Assembly (NCBI RefSeq): GCF_016916835.1
Contig: NZ_JAFFIX010000005.1
Coordinates: 124,001-188,000, forward strand
Direction of reading: 5' to 3'
Length of the DNA: 64,000 nucleotides
Origin: Actinacidiphila bryophytorum
Lineage (GTDB): Bacteria > Actinomycetota > Actinomycetes > Streptomycetales > Streptomycetaceae
Below are positions 40,897-50,778 of the stretch, piece after piece. The notes beneath the pieces were generated by a model. That model saw only the letters and a program-made list of their open reading frames with translations. It ran no database searches and was not told the origin of the DNA. Each line of letters starts with the position of its first letter. The first letter of the stretch is position 1. The translations under genes were made by a program, and so were the position numbers.

Positions 40897-41346
40897 TCAG
40901 CGGCGGGTCAGCTCCATGACCCAGTTGGTCAGCCAGCTCTCGCCGCCGTCCACCGAGAAGGCCTGCTCCCAGCGGGCCGCGTCCGCGGTGATACCGGACC
41001 ACACGAAGCGGGCCGTCACCGGCTTGCCCTCGTAGGAGTCCTCGCCGTGGAAGACGCCGGTGCCGTCGGTGAAGCGGCCGCTCACCGGCGGGAAGAGCAC
41101 ACCCGTGCTGCTGGACGACCAGTACAGCGACCACTCCTCGCGCGCCGGGTCGTACAGGCGCAGCGTCAGGCCCGCGGTGCCCTTGGTGGGGAAGGCGATC
41201 TCGTCGAAGTGCGCGCCGCCCCCGAAGTGCCGGGACGCGGTGCTGACACCGGGGAAGTCCTCCCAGGCGCTGTCCGGGTCGAGGAAGTCGGTGCGCCGGC
41301 GGTTGGCGACGTCCCAGGTGCCGGTGAAGAAGTCGAAGTCGTTCAC
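40897..41346 (-). CDS. Conserved small protein of unknown function (lipocalin/DUF1579-like appearance)
   Basis: A 149-residue soluble protein with an N-terminal FDFFTGTWDVANRR motif, followed by alternating strands rich in Trp and Tyr (LRLYDPAREEWSLYWSSSSTG, YEGKPVTARFVWSGI, RWEQAFSVDGGESWLTNWVMEL). FDF-GTW-V at the N-terminus and EQ-FS-DGG--W near the end are common in small beta-barrel proteins often annotated as hypothetical or DUF1579-like. The GTG start overlaps the upstream stop (GTGA), so it is coupled to the gene at 41343-41822. Function unknown. Confidence 0.78.
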   Translation of the reverse strand: MNDFDFFTGTWDVANRRRTDFLDPDSAWEDFPGVSTASRHFGGGAHFDEIAFPTKGTAGLTLRLYDPAREEWSLYWSSSSTGVLFPPVSGRFTDGTGVFHGEDSYEGKPVTARFVWSGITADAARWEQAFSVDGGESWLTNWVMELTRR

Positions 41347-41822
41347 GTGCGGTCTCCCGTGCTGCCCGCGGGCAGCGAGTCGTTGGCGTAGCCGGCCAGG
41401 TCCGGCCGGTCGGGGGTCAGGACGTGGCGGACCCACGCGTCGCGCTCGTGCAGGATCGGCGGCAGCTCCCACACGCAGCCGATCAGCCGCGAGCGCAGCG
41501 GTACGAAGTGCGTCGGGTCCTGGTCGGGGCAGCCGAGGACCGGCTGCCCCGCCACGGCTCCCGCGAAGTGCAGCGCGTTGTCCCACGCCCACGTGTAGGC
41601 GTTCAGGTACGCCCCGTCGTCCCCTCCCCTGTGCAGGACGACGAAGGCCGCGCCGGGAGTGCCGTCGTCCTCCGGGAGGAGGTCGGGCAGCATCGCGTAC
41701 GCCGCCTTCTCGACGTCCGGCGCGATGCCCGCCGGGTCGGCGGTGACGTGGTAGCGCTTGACCACCCGGCCGCCCGACTCGATCGGCGGCGGCACGGTGA
41801 GGAACTTCTCGCGGAAAGCCAT
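41343..41822 (-). CDS. Conserved protein of unknown function, coupled to the FDF/GTW protein
   Basis: A 159-residue soluble protein beginning MAFREKFLTVPPPIESGG. The middle segment VVLHRGGDDGAYLNAYTWAWDNALHFAGAVAG and the later HFVPLRSRLIGCVWELPPILHERDAWVRHVL look like a conserved family, which I cannot name. It is divergent from a WYL regulator only 33 bases away and overlaps the next gene by 4 bases, so both small genes are probably the regulator's targets. Confidence 0.75.
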   Translation of the reverse strand: MAFREKFLTVPPPIESGGRVVKRYHVTADPAGIAPDVEKAAYAMLPDLLPEDDGTPGAAFVVLHRGGDDGAYLNAYTWAWDNALHFAGAVAGQPVLGCPDQDPTHFVPLRSRLIGCVWELPPILHERDAWVRHVLTPDRPDLAGYANDSLPAGSTGDRT

Positions 41823-41841
41823 GGGTGGACCGTACGGCCGC

Positions 41842-41866
41842 TTCACTGACACCCTGTGTCGGTGAA
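41842..41866. promoter_or_regulatory. Operator-like inverted repeat at the start of the WYL regulator gene
   Basis: TTCACTGACAC (41842-41852) and GTGTCGGTGAA (41856-41866) are complementary in 10 of 11 positions around CCT. The right arm begins with the regulator's own GTG start codon, and the left arm is 20 bases from the divergent ATG. This is an arrangement for simultaneous control of both transcripts. Confidence 0.65.
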
Positions 41867-42875
41867 GTCCAGCCGACTGCTGTCGATCCTGCTGCTGCTC
41901 CAGACCCGCGGGCGCATGACCGCCGCCGAGCTGGCCGCCGAGCTGGAGGTCTCCGCGCGCACCGTCTACCGGGACGTGGAGTCGCTGCACGCCGCCGGGG
42001 TGCCGCTGTACGGCGACGCCGGGCACAGCGGCGGATACCGGCTGCTCGCCGGCTACCGCACCCGGCTCACCGGGCTCAACGCCGGCGAGGCCGAGGCGCT
42101 CTTCCTGTCCGGGGCGCCCGGCCCCGCCGCGGAACTCGGCCTCGGCCCCGCGCTCGCCGCCGCCCAGCTCAAACTGCGGGCCGCACTGCCGCAGGAGCTG
42201 CGCGAGCAGGCGGACCGGATGCGCACCCGCTTCCACCTCGACGCACCCGGCTGGTACGCGGCCGACGCCGACGTGCCCTTCCTCCCGCAGGTCGCCGACG
42301 CCGTCTGGAACAGCCGGGTCCTCGACGTGCGCTACCGCCGGTGGAAGGAGCCCACCGACGTCGACCGGCGGCTCGAACCGTACGGCCTCGTGCTCAAGGC
42401 CGGCCGCTGGTACGCCGTCGCAGGCCCCGGCCCGCGCACCTACCGGGTCGACCAGATCCTCGACCTCACCGTGACCGAGGAGGGCTTCGAGGTGCCCGCG
42501 GACTTCGACCTCGCCGGGCACTGGCGGCGCTCGCAGGAGGACTTCCACGCGCGCCTGTACGCCGGCGAGGCGGAGGTGCGGCTGTCTGCGCGGGGCGCCG
42601 CGCTTCTCACCGGCGCCGCCGCCCGTGCCCTTGAGGCCACGGGAGTGGCCGAGGCGGACGGCTGGCGCCGGGCCGTGCTCCCCATCGAGTCCGTGGGCCA
42701 GGCCCACGCCTTCTTCCTCTCCCTGGGCGCCGACGTGGAGGTGCTCGCGCCTCCACACCTCCGCTCGCTCCTGGCCACCACCGCCCGCACCCTGTCCGCG
42801 ACCTACGGCCCGCCCCCACCCGGCTCGGGGGGTACCTCTTCGGCGGAGCCGAGCCATCCGCTGGCCGCGGGCTGA
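41856..42875 (+). CDS. WYL-domain transcriptional regulator (YafY/DeoR-type HTH)
   Basis: A 339-residue regulator with an N-terminal helix-turn-helix (RLLSILLLLQTRGRMTAAELAAELEVSARTVYRDVESLHAAGVPL, residues 6-55) and a central WYL domain (VRYRRWKEPTDVDRRLEPYGLVLKAGRWYAVA, about 150-190), which in relatives senses small molecules. The C-terminal domain has the typical EVRLSARGAALL and EVLAPPHLRSLLATTA parts. Start GTG at 41856 lies inside an inverted repeat, suggesting autoregulation. The last 17 or so residues, beginning at PGSGGTSSAEPSH, are encoded by repeat-family flank sequence and are unlikely to matter for function. Confidence 0.88.
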   Translation: MSVKSSRLLSILLLLQTRGRMTAAELAAELEVSARTVYRDVESLHAAGVPLYGDAGHSGGYRLLAGYRTRLTGLNAGEAEALFLSGAPGPAAELGLGPALAAAQLKLRAALPQELREQADRMRTRFHLDAPGWYAADADVPFLPQVADAVWNSRVLDVRYRRWKEPTDVDRRLEPYGLVLKAGRWYAVAGPGPRTYRVDQILDLTVTEEGFEVPADFDLAGHWRRSQEDFHARLYAGEAEVRLSARGAALLTGAAARALEATGVAEADGWRRAVLPIESVGQAHAFFLSLGADVEVLAPPHLRSLLATTARTLSATYGPPPPGSGGTSSAEPSHPLAAG

Positions 42876-42908
42876 GGGGGGTGCCTCTTCGGCGGGGCCG
42901 AGCACACA

Positions 42909-43074
42909 GGGGCGCGGGGAACTGCGCGCCCAGCCCCCACCGGGGCGCGGGTCGTCACCGACCCAAAGGGGCTGTTCCTGTCGGAGACATACCACCGGCC
43001 GCGAGCGAAGCGAGATGGGGGCGCCCCCAGGCAAAGCCCTGGGGGAGGGCTGGGCGCGCAGTTCCCCGCGCGCC
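42909..43074. repeat. Dispersed intergenic repeat, copy E
   Basis: Terminal arms 42909-42936 and 43047-43074 are 28 bases with one mismatch; total length 166 bp. The orientation matches copy B and is opposite to A and D. It lies between the convergent WYL regulator and ctaG genes, so a hairpin from the arms could terminate either. A flanking 28-bp segment at 42876-42903 is repeated inside the end of the WYL gene (42827-42854). Confidence 0.87.
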
Positions 43075-43105
43075 TGGTGGTTGCCCCCTTGCCGAAGGGG
43101 TGCCG

Positions 43106-44074
43106 TCAGCGGGGGCGTCGCATGCGGGTGCCGACTTCGCCGGGGTCGGTTTCCCACCAGGGGCGGGTCATTTCGGGGAGGACGGGGGCGGCCCCCGGGA
43201 CAGGGGCGGGGGAGGCCGCGAGGGCCTCGCTGTCGAGCCGGGCGTCCAGCTCGGCCGTCTTCGTGCGCTCGGCCCGCCACCATTCCGCGAAGACCAGCAG
43301 GATGAAAGGCAGGCCGACGAGTTCGGCGAGGGTGAGCATGAGTCCGCCGCCGAGCATCTGGTCGTGCTGCACGCTGGGTCCCCACGTGCGGGGGTGGGCG
43401 GCGTACCAGTGGCCGGCCACCAGCGTGCCGCTGGTCATCACGACGATGCCTGGCACGGAGTCGAAGAGCCCGTCGAGGAAGACCAGGGCGGCCCGAACGG
43501 GGTGGCTGCACCAGCGGGGCAGCATCTCCTGCCGGCTGAGCATCGGCAGCACGAACAGGCTGCCGGTGAGCAGCAGTTGCAGATGCATCAACTGGCGGAC
43601 CAGCGGATTGCCCAGCGCGGTGGCGAAGTAGGGCGTGAAGTAGATGGTCAGCTCGGAGGCGAGCACGAGCAGCGAGCTGACCAGCGGGTAGGTCAGTGCG
43701 CGGACCGGCCGGGAGGTGAAGGCGCGGTGCAGCCGCCCGTCGGGGTCGGCGAGCCCCAGCGGATCGCCGAGTGCCAGGCCGAGCGGGGCGAAGAGGTCGA
43801 GCAGGATGTTCTGCACGGCCGCGGGCCAGAAGAGCACCCGGTCGTAGACCGCGAGCGAGGACATCGTGGCGACGACCAGTGTGCCGAGGCCGAGCAGGTA
43901 GAAGGCGGCGGTGCGCCACAGCGGCCACCGCTGCCCGGCTCGGCGCCGCCGGCGTACCCCGTAGGCGTAGCAGGCGCCGAGCAGCACGACGGCGGCCAGC
44001 GCGGCCGTGTCGATCTGCCAGGCGTCGAGATACCGGGCTCCGGTCAGCTCGGGGAGGGCCTGGGGGCTCGCCAC
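43106..44074 (-). CDS. Cytochrome c oxidase assembly protein (CtaG/caa3-type family)
   Basis: A 322-residue integral membrane protein of the CtaG/DUF1404 family, with about seven helices (including AALAAVVLLGACYAYGV, AAFYLLGLGTLVVATMSSLAVY, ALTYPLVSSLLVLASELTIYF and LMHLQLLLTGSLFVLPML). The conserved FWPAAVQNILLDLFAPLGLALG and QHDQMLGGGLMLTLAELVGLPF segments are visible. Relatives help insert copper into oxidase; the link with ctaA/ctaB elsewhere in the window fits. GTG at 44074 has GGAAAGG 8 bases ahead. The C-terminal 50 residues are hydrophilic and Pro-rich. Confidence 0.85.
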   Translation of the reverse strand: MASPQALPELTGARYLDAWQIDTAALAAVVLLGACYAYGVRRRRRAGQRWPLWRTAAFYLLGLGTLVVATMSSLAVYDRVLFWPAAVQNILLDLFAPLGLALGDPLGLADPDGRLHRAFTSRPVRALTYPLVSSLLVLASELTIYFTPYFATALGNPLVRQLMHLQLLLTGSLFVLPMLSRQEMLPRWCSHPVRAALVFLDGLFDSVPGIVVMTSGTLVAGHWYAAHPRTWGPSVQHDQMLGGGLMLTLAELVGLPFILLVFAEWWRAERTKTAELDARLDSEALAASPAPVPGAAPVLPEMTRPWWETDPGEVGTRMRRPR

Positions 44075-44154
44075 ATCCGCGCCTTTCCACGTCTACCGTC
44101 CGCTACGGGGCCACCGTAGACCCCGGGGCGCGGCGCGGGGCGCGCAGGGGGAGG

Positions 44155-45165
44155 TCAGGCGCCTATGCGCTGGTCGGGCGTGCTGCTCGGCGTGTCCGCT
44201 TCCGCCTCGGCGGCGGCCTGCTGGACGCGCCGGGTGGCGAGCAGGCTGGTGGCGGTGGTGACCGCGAGGACGGTCACGATGACGCCGAGGGAGACGGGGA
44301 TGGAGATCTCCGGGACGTGGGCGCCTGCTTCGTGCAGCGCGTGCAGCACCAGCTTCACGCCGATGAAGCCGAGGATGATCGACAGCCCGTAGGACAGGTG
44401 GACCAGCTTCTTGAGCAGCCCGCCGATCAGGAAGTACAGCTGGCGCAGTCCCATCAGGGCGAAGGCGTTGGCGGTGAAGACGATGTAGGGGTCCTGGGTC
44501 AGGCCGAAGATCGCCGGGATCGAGTCCAGGGCGAAGAGCACGTCGGTGGTGCCGATGGCCAGCATCACGACCAGCATCGGCGTCATCAGCCGCTTGCCGT
44601 TCTGTGTGACGAACAGCCGGGTGCCGTGGTAGCGGTCGGTCGCGGGCACCCGCTTCTCGACCATCTTGAGGAGCCGGTTCTCCTCGAACTCGGGGTCCTC
44701 GTGCTGCTCGGTGCGGGCCTCCTTGACCAGCTTCCACGCGGTCCAGATCAGGAAGGCGCCGAAGACGAAGAAGACCCAGGAGAAGCTGGCGACGATGGTG
44801 GCGCCGGCGGCGATGAAGACGGCCCGCAGCACCAGCGCTATCAGCACCCCGACCAGCAGGACGCGCTGCTGGTAGTGCGAGGGCACCGCGAACTTGCCCA
44901 TGATCAGGACGAAGACGAAGAGGTTGTCGACGCTCAGCGACTTCTCGGTGATGTACCCGGCGAAGAACTCCCCCGCGGGCTGTCCGCCGGCGAAGAGCAG
45001 CAGGCCGAGGCCGAAGAGGGCGGCCAGGACCACCCAGACGGCGGTCCACAGACCCGCCTCGCGTACGGAAACGTCGTGCGGGGTGCGGCCGACCAGGAAG
45101 TCCGCGCCGATCAGCGCGCACAGCCCGGCGATGGTCAGCACCCAGAGGGCGAGGGAGACGTCCAC
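44155..45165 (-). CDS. TerC family integral membrane protein
   Basis: A 336-residue TerC-family protein with about eight helices. The charged motifs within membrane segments, EKSLSVDNLFVFVLIMGKF and LAIGTTDVLFALDSIPAIFGLTQDPYIVFTANAFALMGLRQLYFL, are the family signature, probably metal-ion related. A hydrophilic loop with LLKMVEKRVPATDRYH separates the two halves. Relatives are linked to tellurite resistance, manganese export and metalation of exported enzymes. GTG at 45165 with GGAGGA just ahead was preferred to an earlier in-frame start. It follows terD and the TerD-FtsK-like gene on the same strand. Confidence 0.9.
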   Translation of the reverse strand: MDVSLALWVLTIAGLCALIGADFLVGRTPHDVSVREAGLWTAVWVVLAALFGLGLLLFAGGQPAGEFFAGYITEKSLSVDNLFVFVLIMGKFAVPSHYQQRVLLVGVLIALVLRAVFIAAGATIVASFSWVFFVFGAFLIWTAWKLVKEARTEQHEDPEFEENRLLKMVEKRVPATDRYHGTRLFVTQNGKRLMTPMLVVMLAIGTTDVLFALDSIPAIFGLTQDPYIVFTANAFALMGLRQLYFLIGGLLKKLVHLSYGLSIILGFIGVKLVLHALHEAGAHVPEISIPVSLGVIVTVLAVTTATSLLATRRVQQAAAEAEADTPSSTPDQRIGA

Positions 45166-45318
45166 AGGTCCTCCGGCGGGTCGAAAAGACTCGGTCAAAG
45201 AACCGTACACGAATGCCCAACGAACCACCAAAGGAAAGTAAAGGAGTTTCCAAGTCTCCAGGTCAGGTGTGGTGTCGGGGTGGGGGGTGCCAGGTGCCGC
45301 GTGCCGTGACGGGCGGTG

Positions 45319-47289
45319 TCAGGTGCCGTACGCCGGGCGGGCCGCGGCGAGCTGGCGGAGTACGTCGGCGAGCACCCGGCTGCCCTGCGGCACCAGCGGC
45401 GGCTCGTACGTCCAGGCGTGCCCCACCCACGGGTCGGCGAGGTGGTCGCTGGGCAGCGGGGTCAGCCGCAGCAGCGCGCGCCACAGCGGGTCGAGCACCG
45501 GACCGTACGCCGAGGCGTCCTCCCGGTCGGCCACCACCAGCAGGTGCACACCCGCGGAGGGTCCCTCGTCGGCGAGGTAGCGCAGCTGGTTGACCGAGCG
45601 GTCGTCGAAGCCGTACGGGAACTCGTTGACGATCAGCAGCTGCTCCGCGGTGTCGAAGCCCGGCGGCAGGTCGTCGGCGGCGCCGCCGCGCCTGGCCATC
45701 TGGATCAGGTCCACCCGCTCGGTGAGCCGGGTCAGCAGGTCGCTGACCCCGGCCGCGCCCGCGGCGGGCGGCGGCAGCACCAGCGCGCCGCCGGCGTGCA
45801 GCGGGGCCAGCGCGGTCGCGCCGGAGCCGGCCGGGTCAAGGGCGTGCAGCGCGAAGGCGCCCACCGGGTGGCAGGCGAGCAGCCGGGCGGCTATCGCCAC
45901 CGCGGCGTCCATGGCCGCCCTGCGGTTCTCCGCGCTGTCCACCCACAGGCCGCGCTCCAGCGGAAGCCGGCTCAGCAGCGGGATGCGCAGCTCCGGGGCC
46001 TCCGGCAGGGTCAGGCTGCCCAGGCGCACCGCAAGCGGCAGCCTTCCCGGCACCCGGTAGGCGTGCCAGACCGGGTTCTCCCAGCCGGCGAACTCCGGCG
46101 GCAGCGCCGGCTCGACGGCCTCGGCCTCCGCGGTGAGCTGCGCCAGGTCCCGGTCGAGCACCGCCCGCGCCTGGTCGACCAGGGCGGCCTGCTTGCCCTG
46201 CGCGGCCTCGCGGGCCGCCTCGGCCGCCGGGCCGCCGCGGGTGCGCGGGTCGGCCAGCAGCCGGTCCAGCTCCTGCTCGAAGCGCGACTCGGCGAAGTCG
46301 GCGGCGCTGCGGTAGGCCGCGACCGTACGCGACAGGTCCTCGAACATGCCCCAGACCTGGTTGTACAGCCGCTCCTCCATGGAGCGCCCGGCCGCGTCCC
46401 CCGCCACCGGCACGCGGGGCGCGTCGGCGGGCGGAGGCGGCGTCGGGGGCGACGCGGGCCGCGGCGGCGGCACGGGTCCGGCGGCGGAGGCGGCGGACGC
46501 GGTGCGCCGCCGCGGGTGCCGGTAGTCGACGGGACCGCCGGGCGCGGTCGCCCCGGACGGTGCGGCGCCGCTCCCGGCGCCCGGCCCACCGGCGGAAGCC
46601 CCAGCCGTGCCCGCCGCCGTCCCGCCCCCGGAGGTGTCCTGGCGGTCGCGGCGCCGGTAGTCCACGGAACCGGTGCCGCCCGCGGCGGCGCCGGCCTGCG
46701 GGGCCGGGAGGTCGATCGAGCGGGCCTGCTCGCGGCCCACCGCCGTGTGGATGGCCTCCGCGGTGGCCGACGGGTCGGGCACCCCCTGGTCGAGGAACAG
46801 CGCGGGCAGGCCGCCGCCGTAGCCCTGGCCGACCGCGCGGACCTTCCAGGCCGACTGGCGGCGGTACAGCTCGACGGCCAGCAGGGCCGTCTCCGCGCCG
46901 AGCCCGGTGATGGTGAAACCGGCGATCGCCGAGCCGTCGGGGGTGGTCACCGCGAGCCGGGGTGCGGGGGCGGCGCCGAAGTCGGCGGGCGCGCCCGGGC
47001 GGGCCGCGGCGCCGGGCAGCGCGAGCAGCACATGCACCCGGTGCACGTCGGGCGGCATCGCGCCGAGGTCCACCGCGAGCCGGTGGTCGGCCGCGGCCTG
47101 CCGCGGCACCTCGACCCCGGCCAGCTGCGGCGCGCCGGGATGGGCGAGCCATTCCCCGTCGCCGACGACCCGGCCCGCCTCGTCGCCCAGGGTGACCGCG
47201 GCCACCACCGGTGTGCCCGCCGACACCCGGATCTCCAGCCGGTTGCCTGGCAGCGGATGGTTCTGCCCCCGGACCAGTTCGGCCGTCAT
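45319..47289 (-). CDS. TerD domain fused to an FtsK-like domain lacking a P-loop
   Basis: A 656-residue protein. Residues 1-175 form a TerD-like domain (AVDLGAMPPDVHRVHVLLALPG, FTITGLGAETALLAVELYRRQSAWKVRAVGQGYGGG). A Pro/Gly/Ala-rich linker runs from about 195 to 300, then a helical region (EERLYNQVWGMFEDLSRTVAAYRSAADF). Residues 430-650 resemble the FtsK/EccC motor fold: a strand-helix with RGLWVDSAENRRA where Walker A should be, then HALDPAG, LLTRLTERVDLIQMARR, and a Walker-B-like LLIVNEFPYGFDD, then YLADEGPSAGVHLLVVAD. Without a P-loop it probably binds rather than hydrolyses nucleotide. Function is unknown; its location suggests a role with TerD and TerC. Confidence 0.8.
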   Translation of the reverse strand: MTAELVRGQNHPLPGNRLEIRVSAGTPVVAAVTLGDEAGRVVGDGEWLAHPGAPQLAGVEVPRQAAADHRLAVDLGAMPPDVHRVHVLLALPGAAARPGAPADFGAAPAPRLAVTTPDGSAIAGFTITGLGAETALLAVELYRRQSAWKVRAVGQGYGGGLPALFLDQGVPDPSATAEAIHTAVGREQARSIDLPAPQAGAAAGGTGSVDYRRRDRQDTSGGGTAAGTAGASAGGPGAGSGAAPSGATAPGGPVDYRHPRRRTASAASAAGPVPPPRPASPPTPPPPADAPRVPVAGDAAGRSMEERLYNQVWGMFEDLSRTVAAYRSAADFAESRFEQELDRLLADPRTRGGPAAEAAREAAQGKQAALVDQARAVLDRDLAQLTAEAEAVEPALPPEFAGWENPVWHAYRVPGRLPLAVRLGSLTLPEAPELRIPLLSRLPLERGLWVDSAENRRAAMDAAVAIAARLLACHPVGAFALHALDPAGSGATALAPLHAGGALVLPPPAAGAAGVSDLLTRLTERVDLIQMARRGGAADDLPPGFDTAEQLLIVNEFPYGFDDRSVNQLRYLADEGPSAGVHLLVVADREDASAYGPVLDPLWRALLRLTPLPSDHLADPWVGHAWTYEPPLVPQGSRVLADVLRQLAAARPAYGT

Positions 47290-47357
47290 GTCCGCCGCCC
47301 CCGTCTTCCTGTTCCTGTGGTGGTTGAGCTGTTACGGCCGTCCGGCCCGGCCCGCCG

Positions 47358-47936
47358 TCAGAGGGCGGGGAGGATGGCCGGAATCAGGTCCTGGAACGTC
47401 CGGCCGTTGGCCGGGGTGCCGATCGCCGTCATCGACCAGCCGGCCGCACCGCGCTGCACCTTGGCCATGATCTGCGCGGTGTAGGCGCCGCCGCCGGTCA
47501 GGGTGTAGCGGGCCAGCTCCTGGCCGTTGGTCTCGTCCACCAGCCGGCAGAAGGCGTTCTCCACCTCGGCGAAGGTCTGGCCGGTGAAGGAGTTGACGGT
47601 GAAGACGATCTGGTCGACGTGCACCGGGACCCGGGACAGGTCCACGATGATCGACTCGTCGTCGCCGCCCTGCCCGACACCGCCGACCAGGTTGTCGCCG
47701 GTGTGCCGGACGGAGCCGTCGTCGCTGGTGAGGTGGCGGAAGAACACCACGTCCACCGGCTGCTTGTCGGCGAAGAGCACCGCGGAGGCGTCCAGGTCGA
47801 TCTCCCGGGTCCGGCTGCCGAACAGGCCGCGGCGCGGCGCCGCCTTCCAGCCGAGCCCCATCCTGACTGCCGTCAACGAGCCTCCGTCGGCCTTGCTCAG
47901 GCTGATCTTCTGGCCCTTGGTCATGTTGACCGTCAC
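47358..47936 (-). CDS. terD: TerD family protein
   Basis: A 192-residue TerD/stress-response protein, which binds calcium in characterised relatives. Conserved segments are MTKGQKISLSKADG, MGLGWKAAPRRGLFGSRTREIDLDASAVLF, GDNLVGGVGQGGDDESIIVDL with acidic metal-binding residues, and FAEVENAFCRLVDETNGQELARYTL. I chose GTG at 47936 (VTVNMTKGQ), the usual Streptomyces N-terminus, with GAGAGGGG ahead; the ATG at 47924 is an alternative. It is likely co-transcribed with the TerD-FtsK-like and terC genes. Confidence 0.92.
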   Translation of the reverse strand: MTVNMTKGQKISLSKADGGSLTAVRMGLGWKAAPRRGLFGSRTREIDLDASAVLFADKQPVDVVFFRHLTSDDGSVRHTGDNLVGGVGQGGDDESIIVDLSRVPVHVDQIVFTVNSFTGQTFAEVENAFCRLVDETNGQELARYTLTGGGAYTAQIMAKVQRGAAGWSMTAIGTPANGRTFQDLIPAILPAL

Positions 47937-48045
47937 GCGCTTGCCCCTCTCACCCGTCACCTGATGTGTGCGGTTGTTGCCCCGCACCCTAACAAGACGC
48001 GGGCCGACCGTATCCCGGTTCGTCCGGCACCGATTTACCCCGAGG

Positions 48046-50139
<2,094 letters not shown>

Positions 50140-50145
50140 GCCACC

Positions 50146-50151
50146 ACCGTA
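50146..50151 (-). promoter_or_regulatory. Candidate -10 element for leaderless uvrB transcript
   Basis: TACGGT on the minus strand, 6 bases before the uvrB ATG. No good ribosome-binding site is visible. Confidence 0.35.
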
Positions 50152-50192
50152 CGACCCCCCACCGACAATCGGGCTCTGTCAGACCCTCCCCC

Positions 50193-50198
50193 TAGGCT
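50193..50198 (+). promoter_or_regulatory. Candidate -10 element for leaderless ogt transcript
   Basis: TAGGCT, 7 bases before the ATG at 50206. The same hexamer and spacing occur in front of coaE. Confidence 0.55.
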
Positions 50199-50205
50199 TG
50201 CCCGC

Positions 50206-50733
50206 ATGACCAGTGCTGTCTGGACCCGCTACGAGGCGCCCATCGGCCCGCTGCTGCTCGCGGCCACCGAGGAGGGCCTGGTCCTCGTCGTCTTCCGGGC
50301 CGACGAGGAGACGTCCGCGCGTGCGGTGGCGGCGGTGGGCCGCCGGCTGGGGTGCACCCCGGTCGAGGACGCGGCGGCCCTGGCGCCGGTGACCGGGCAG
50401 CTGGACGACTTCTTCGCCGGCACCCGCAAGGACTTCGACCTGCCGCTCGACTGGTCGCTGGTCACCGGCTTCCAGCGGCGGGTGCTGCGCGAGCTGGCCG
50501 GCAGCGTGCCGTACGGCCAGGTCGCCAGCTACCAGGACCTGGCCGACCGGGTCGGCGAGCCCGACGCGGCCCGTGCGGTGGGCGCGGCCATGGGGGCCAA
50601 TCCGCTCCCGGTGGTGGTGCCCTGCCACCGGGTGGTGGAGAGCGGCGGCGGCATAGGCGGCTTCGGCGGCGGCCTGGAGATCAAGCGGCAGCTGCTGGCG
50701 CTGGAAGGCGTGCTCCCGGCCCCGCTGTTCTGA
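50206..50733 (+). CDS. ogt: Methylated-DNA--protein-cysteine methyltransferase
   Basis: Repairs O6-alkylguanine by suicide transfer to its own cysteine. The 175-residue protein has the active-site motif VVVPCHRVV followed by GGIGGFGGGLEIKRQLLALEG, and the upstream helix-turn-helix region TGFQRRVLRELAGSVPYGQVASYQDLADRVG. It lacks the Ada N-terminal domain, so it is the Ogt type. It is divergent from uvrB, and both probably have leaderless mRNAs. Confidence 0.93.
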   Translation: MTSAVWTRYEAPIGPLLLAATEEGLVLVVFRADEETSARAVAAVGRRLGCTPVEDAAALAPVTGQLDDFFAGTRKDFDLPLDWSLVTGFQRRVLRELAGSVPYGQVASYQDLADRVGEPDAARAVGAAMGANPLPVVVPCHRVVESGGGIGGFGGGLEIKRQLLALEGVLPAPLF

Positions 50734-50778
50734 CCGCCCCGCTTCCCGACGGCCCCGCTGTTCTGAGCGCCCCTGCGG

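Noticed and set aside
41343..44090. 915-codon minus-strand frame joining several genes
   Set aside because: Only its last 159 codons are a real gene; the rest is antisense to the WYL regulator, passes through repeat copy E and is out of frame with ctaG.
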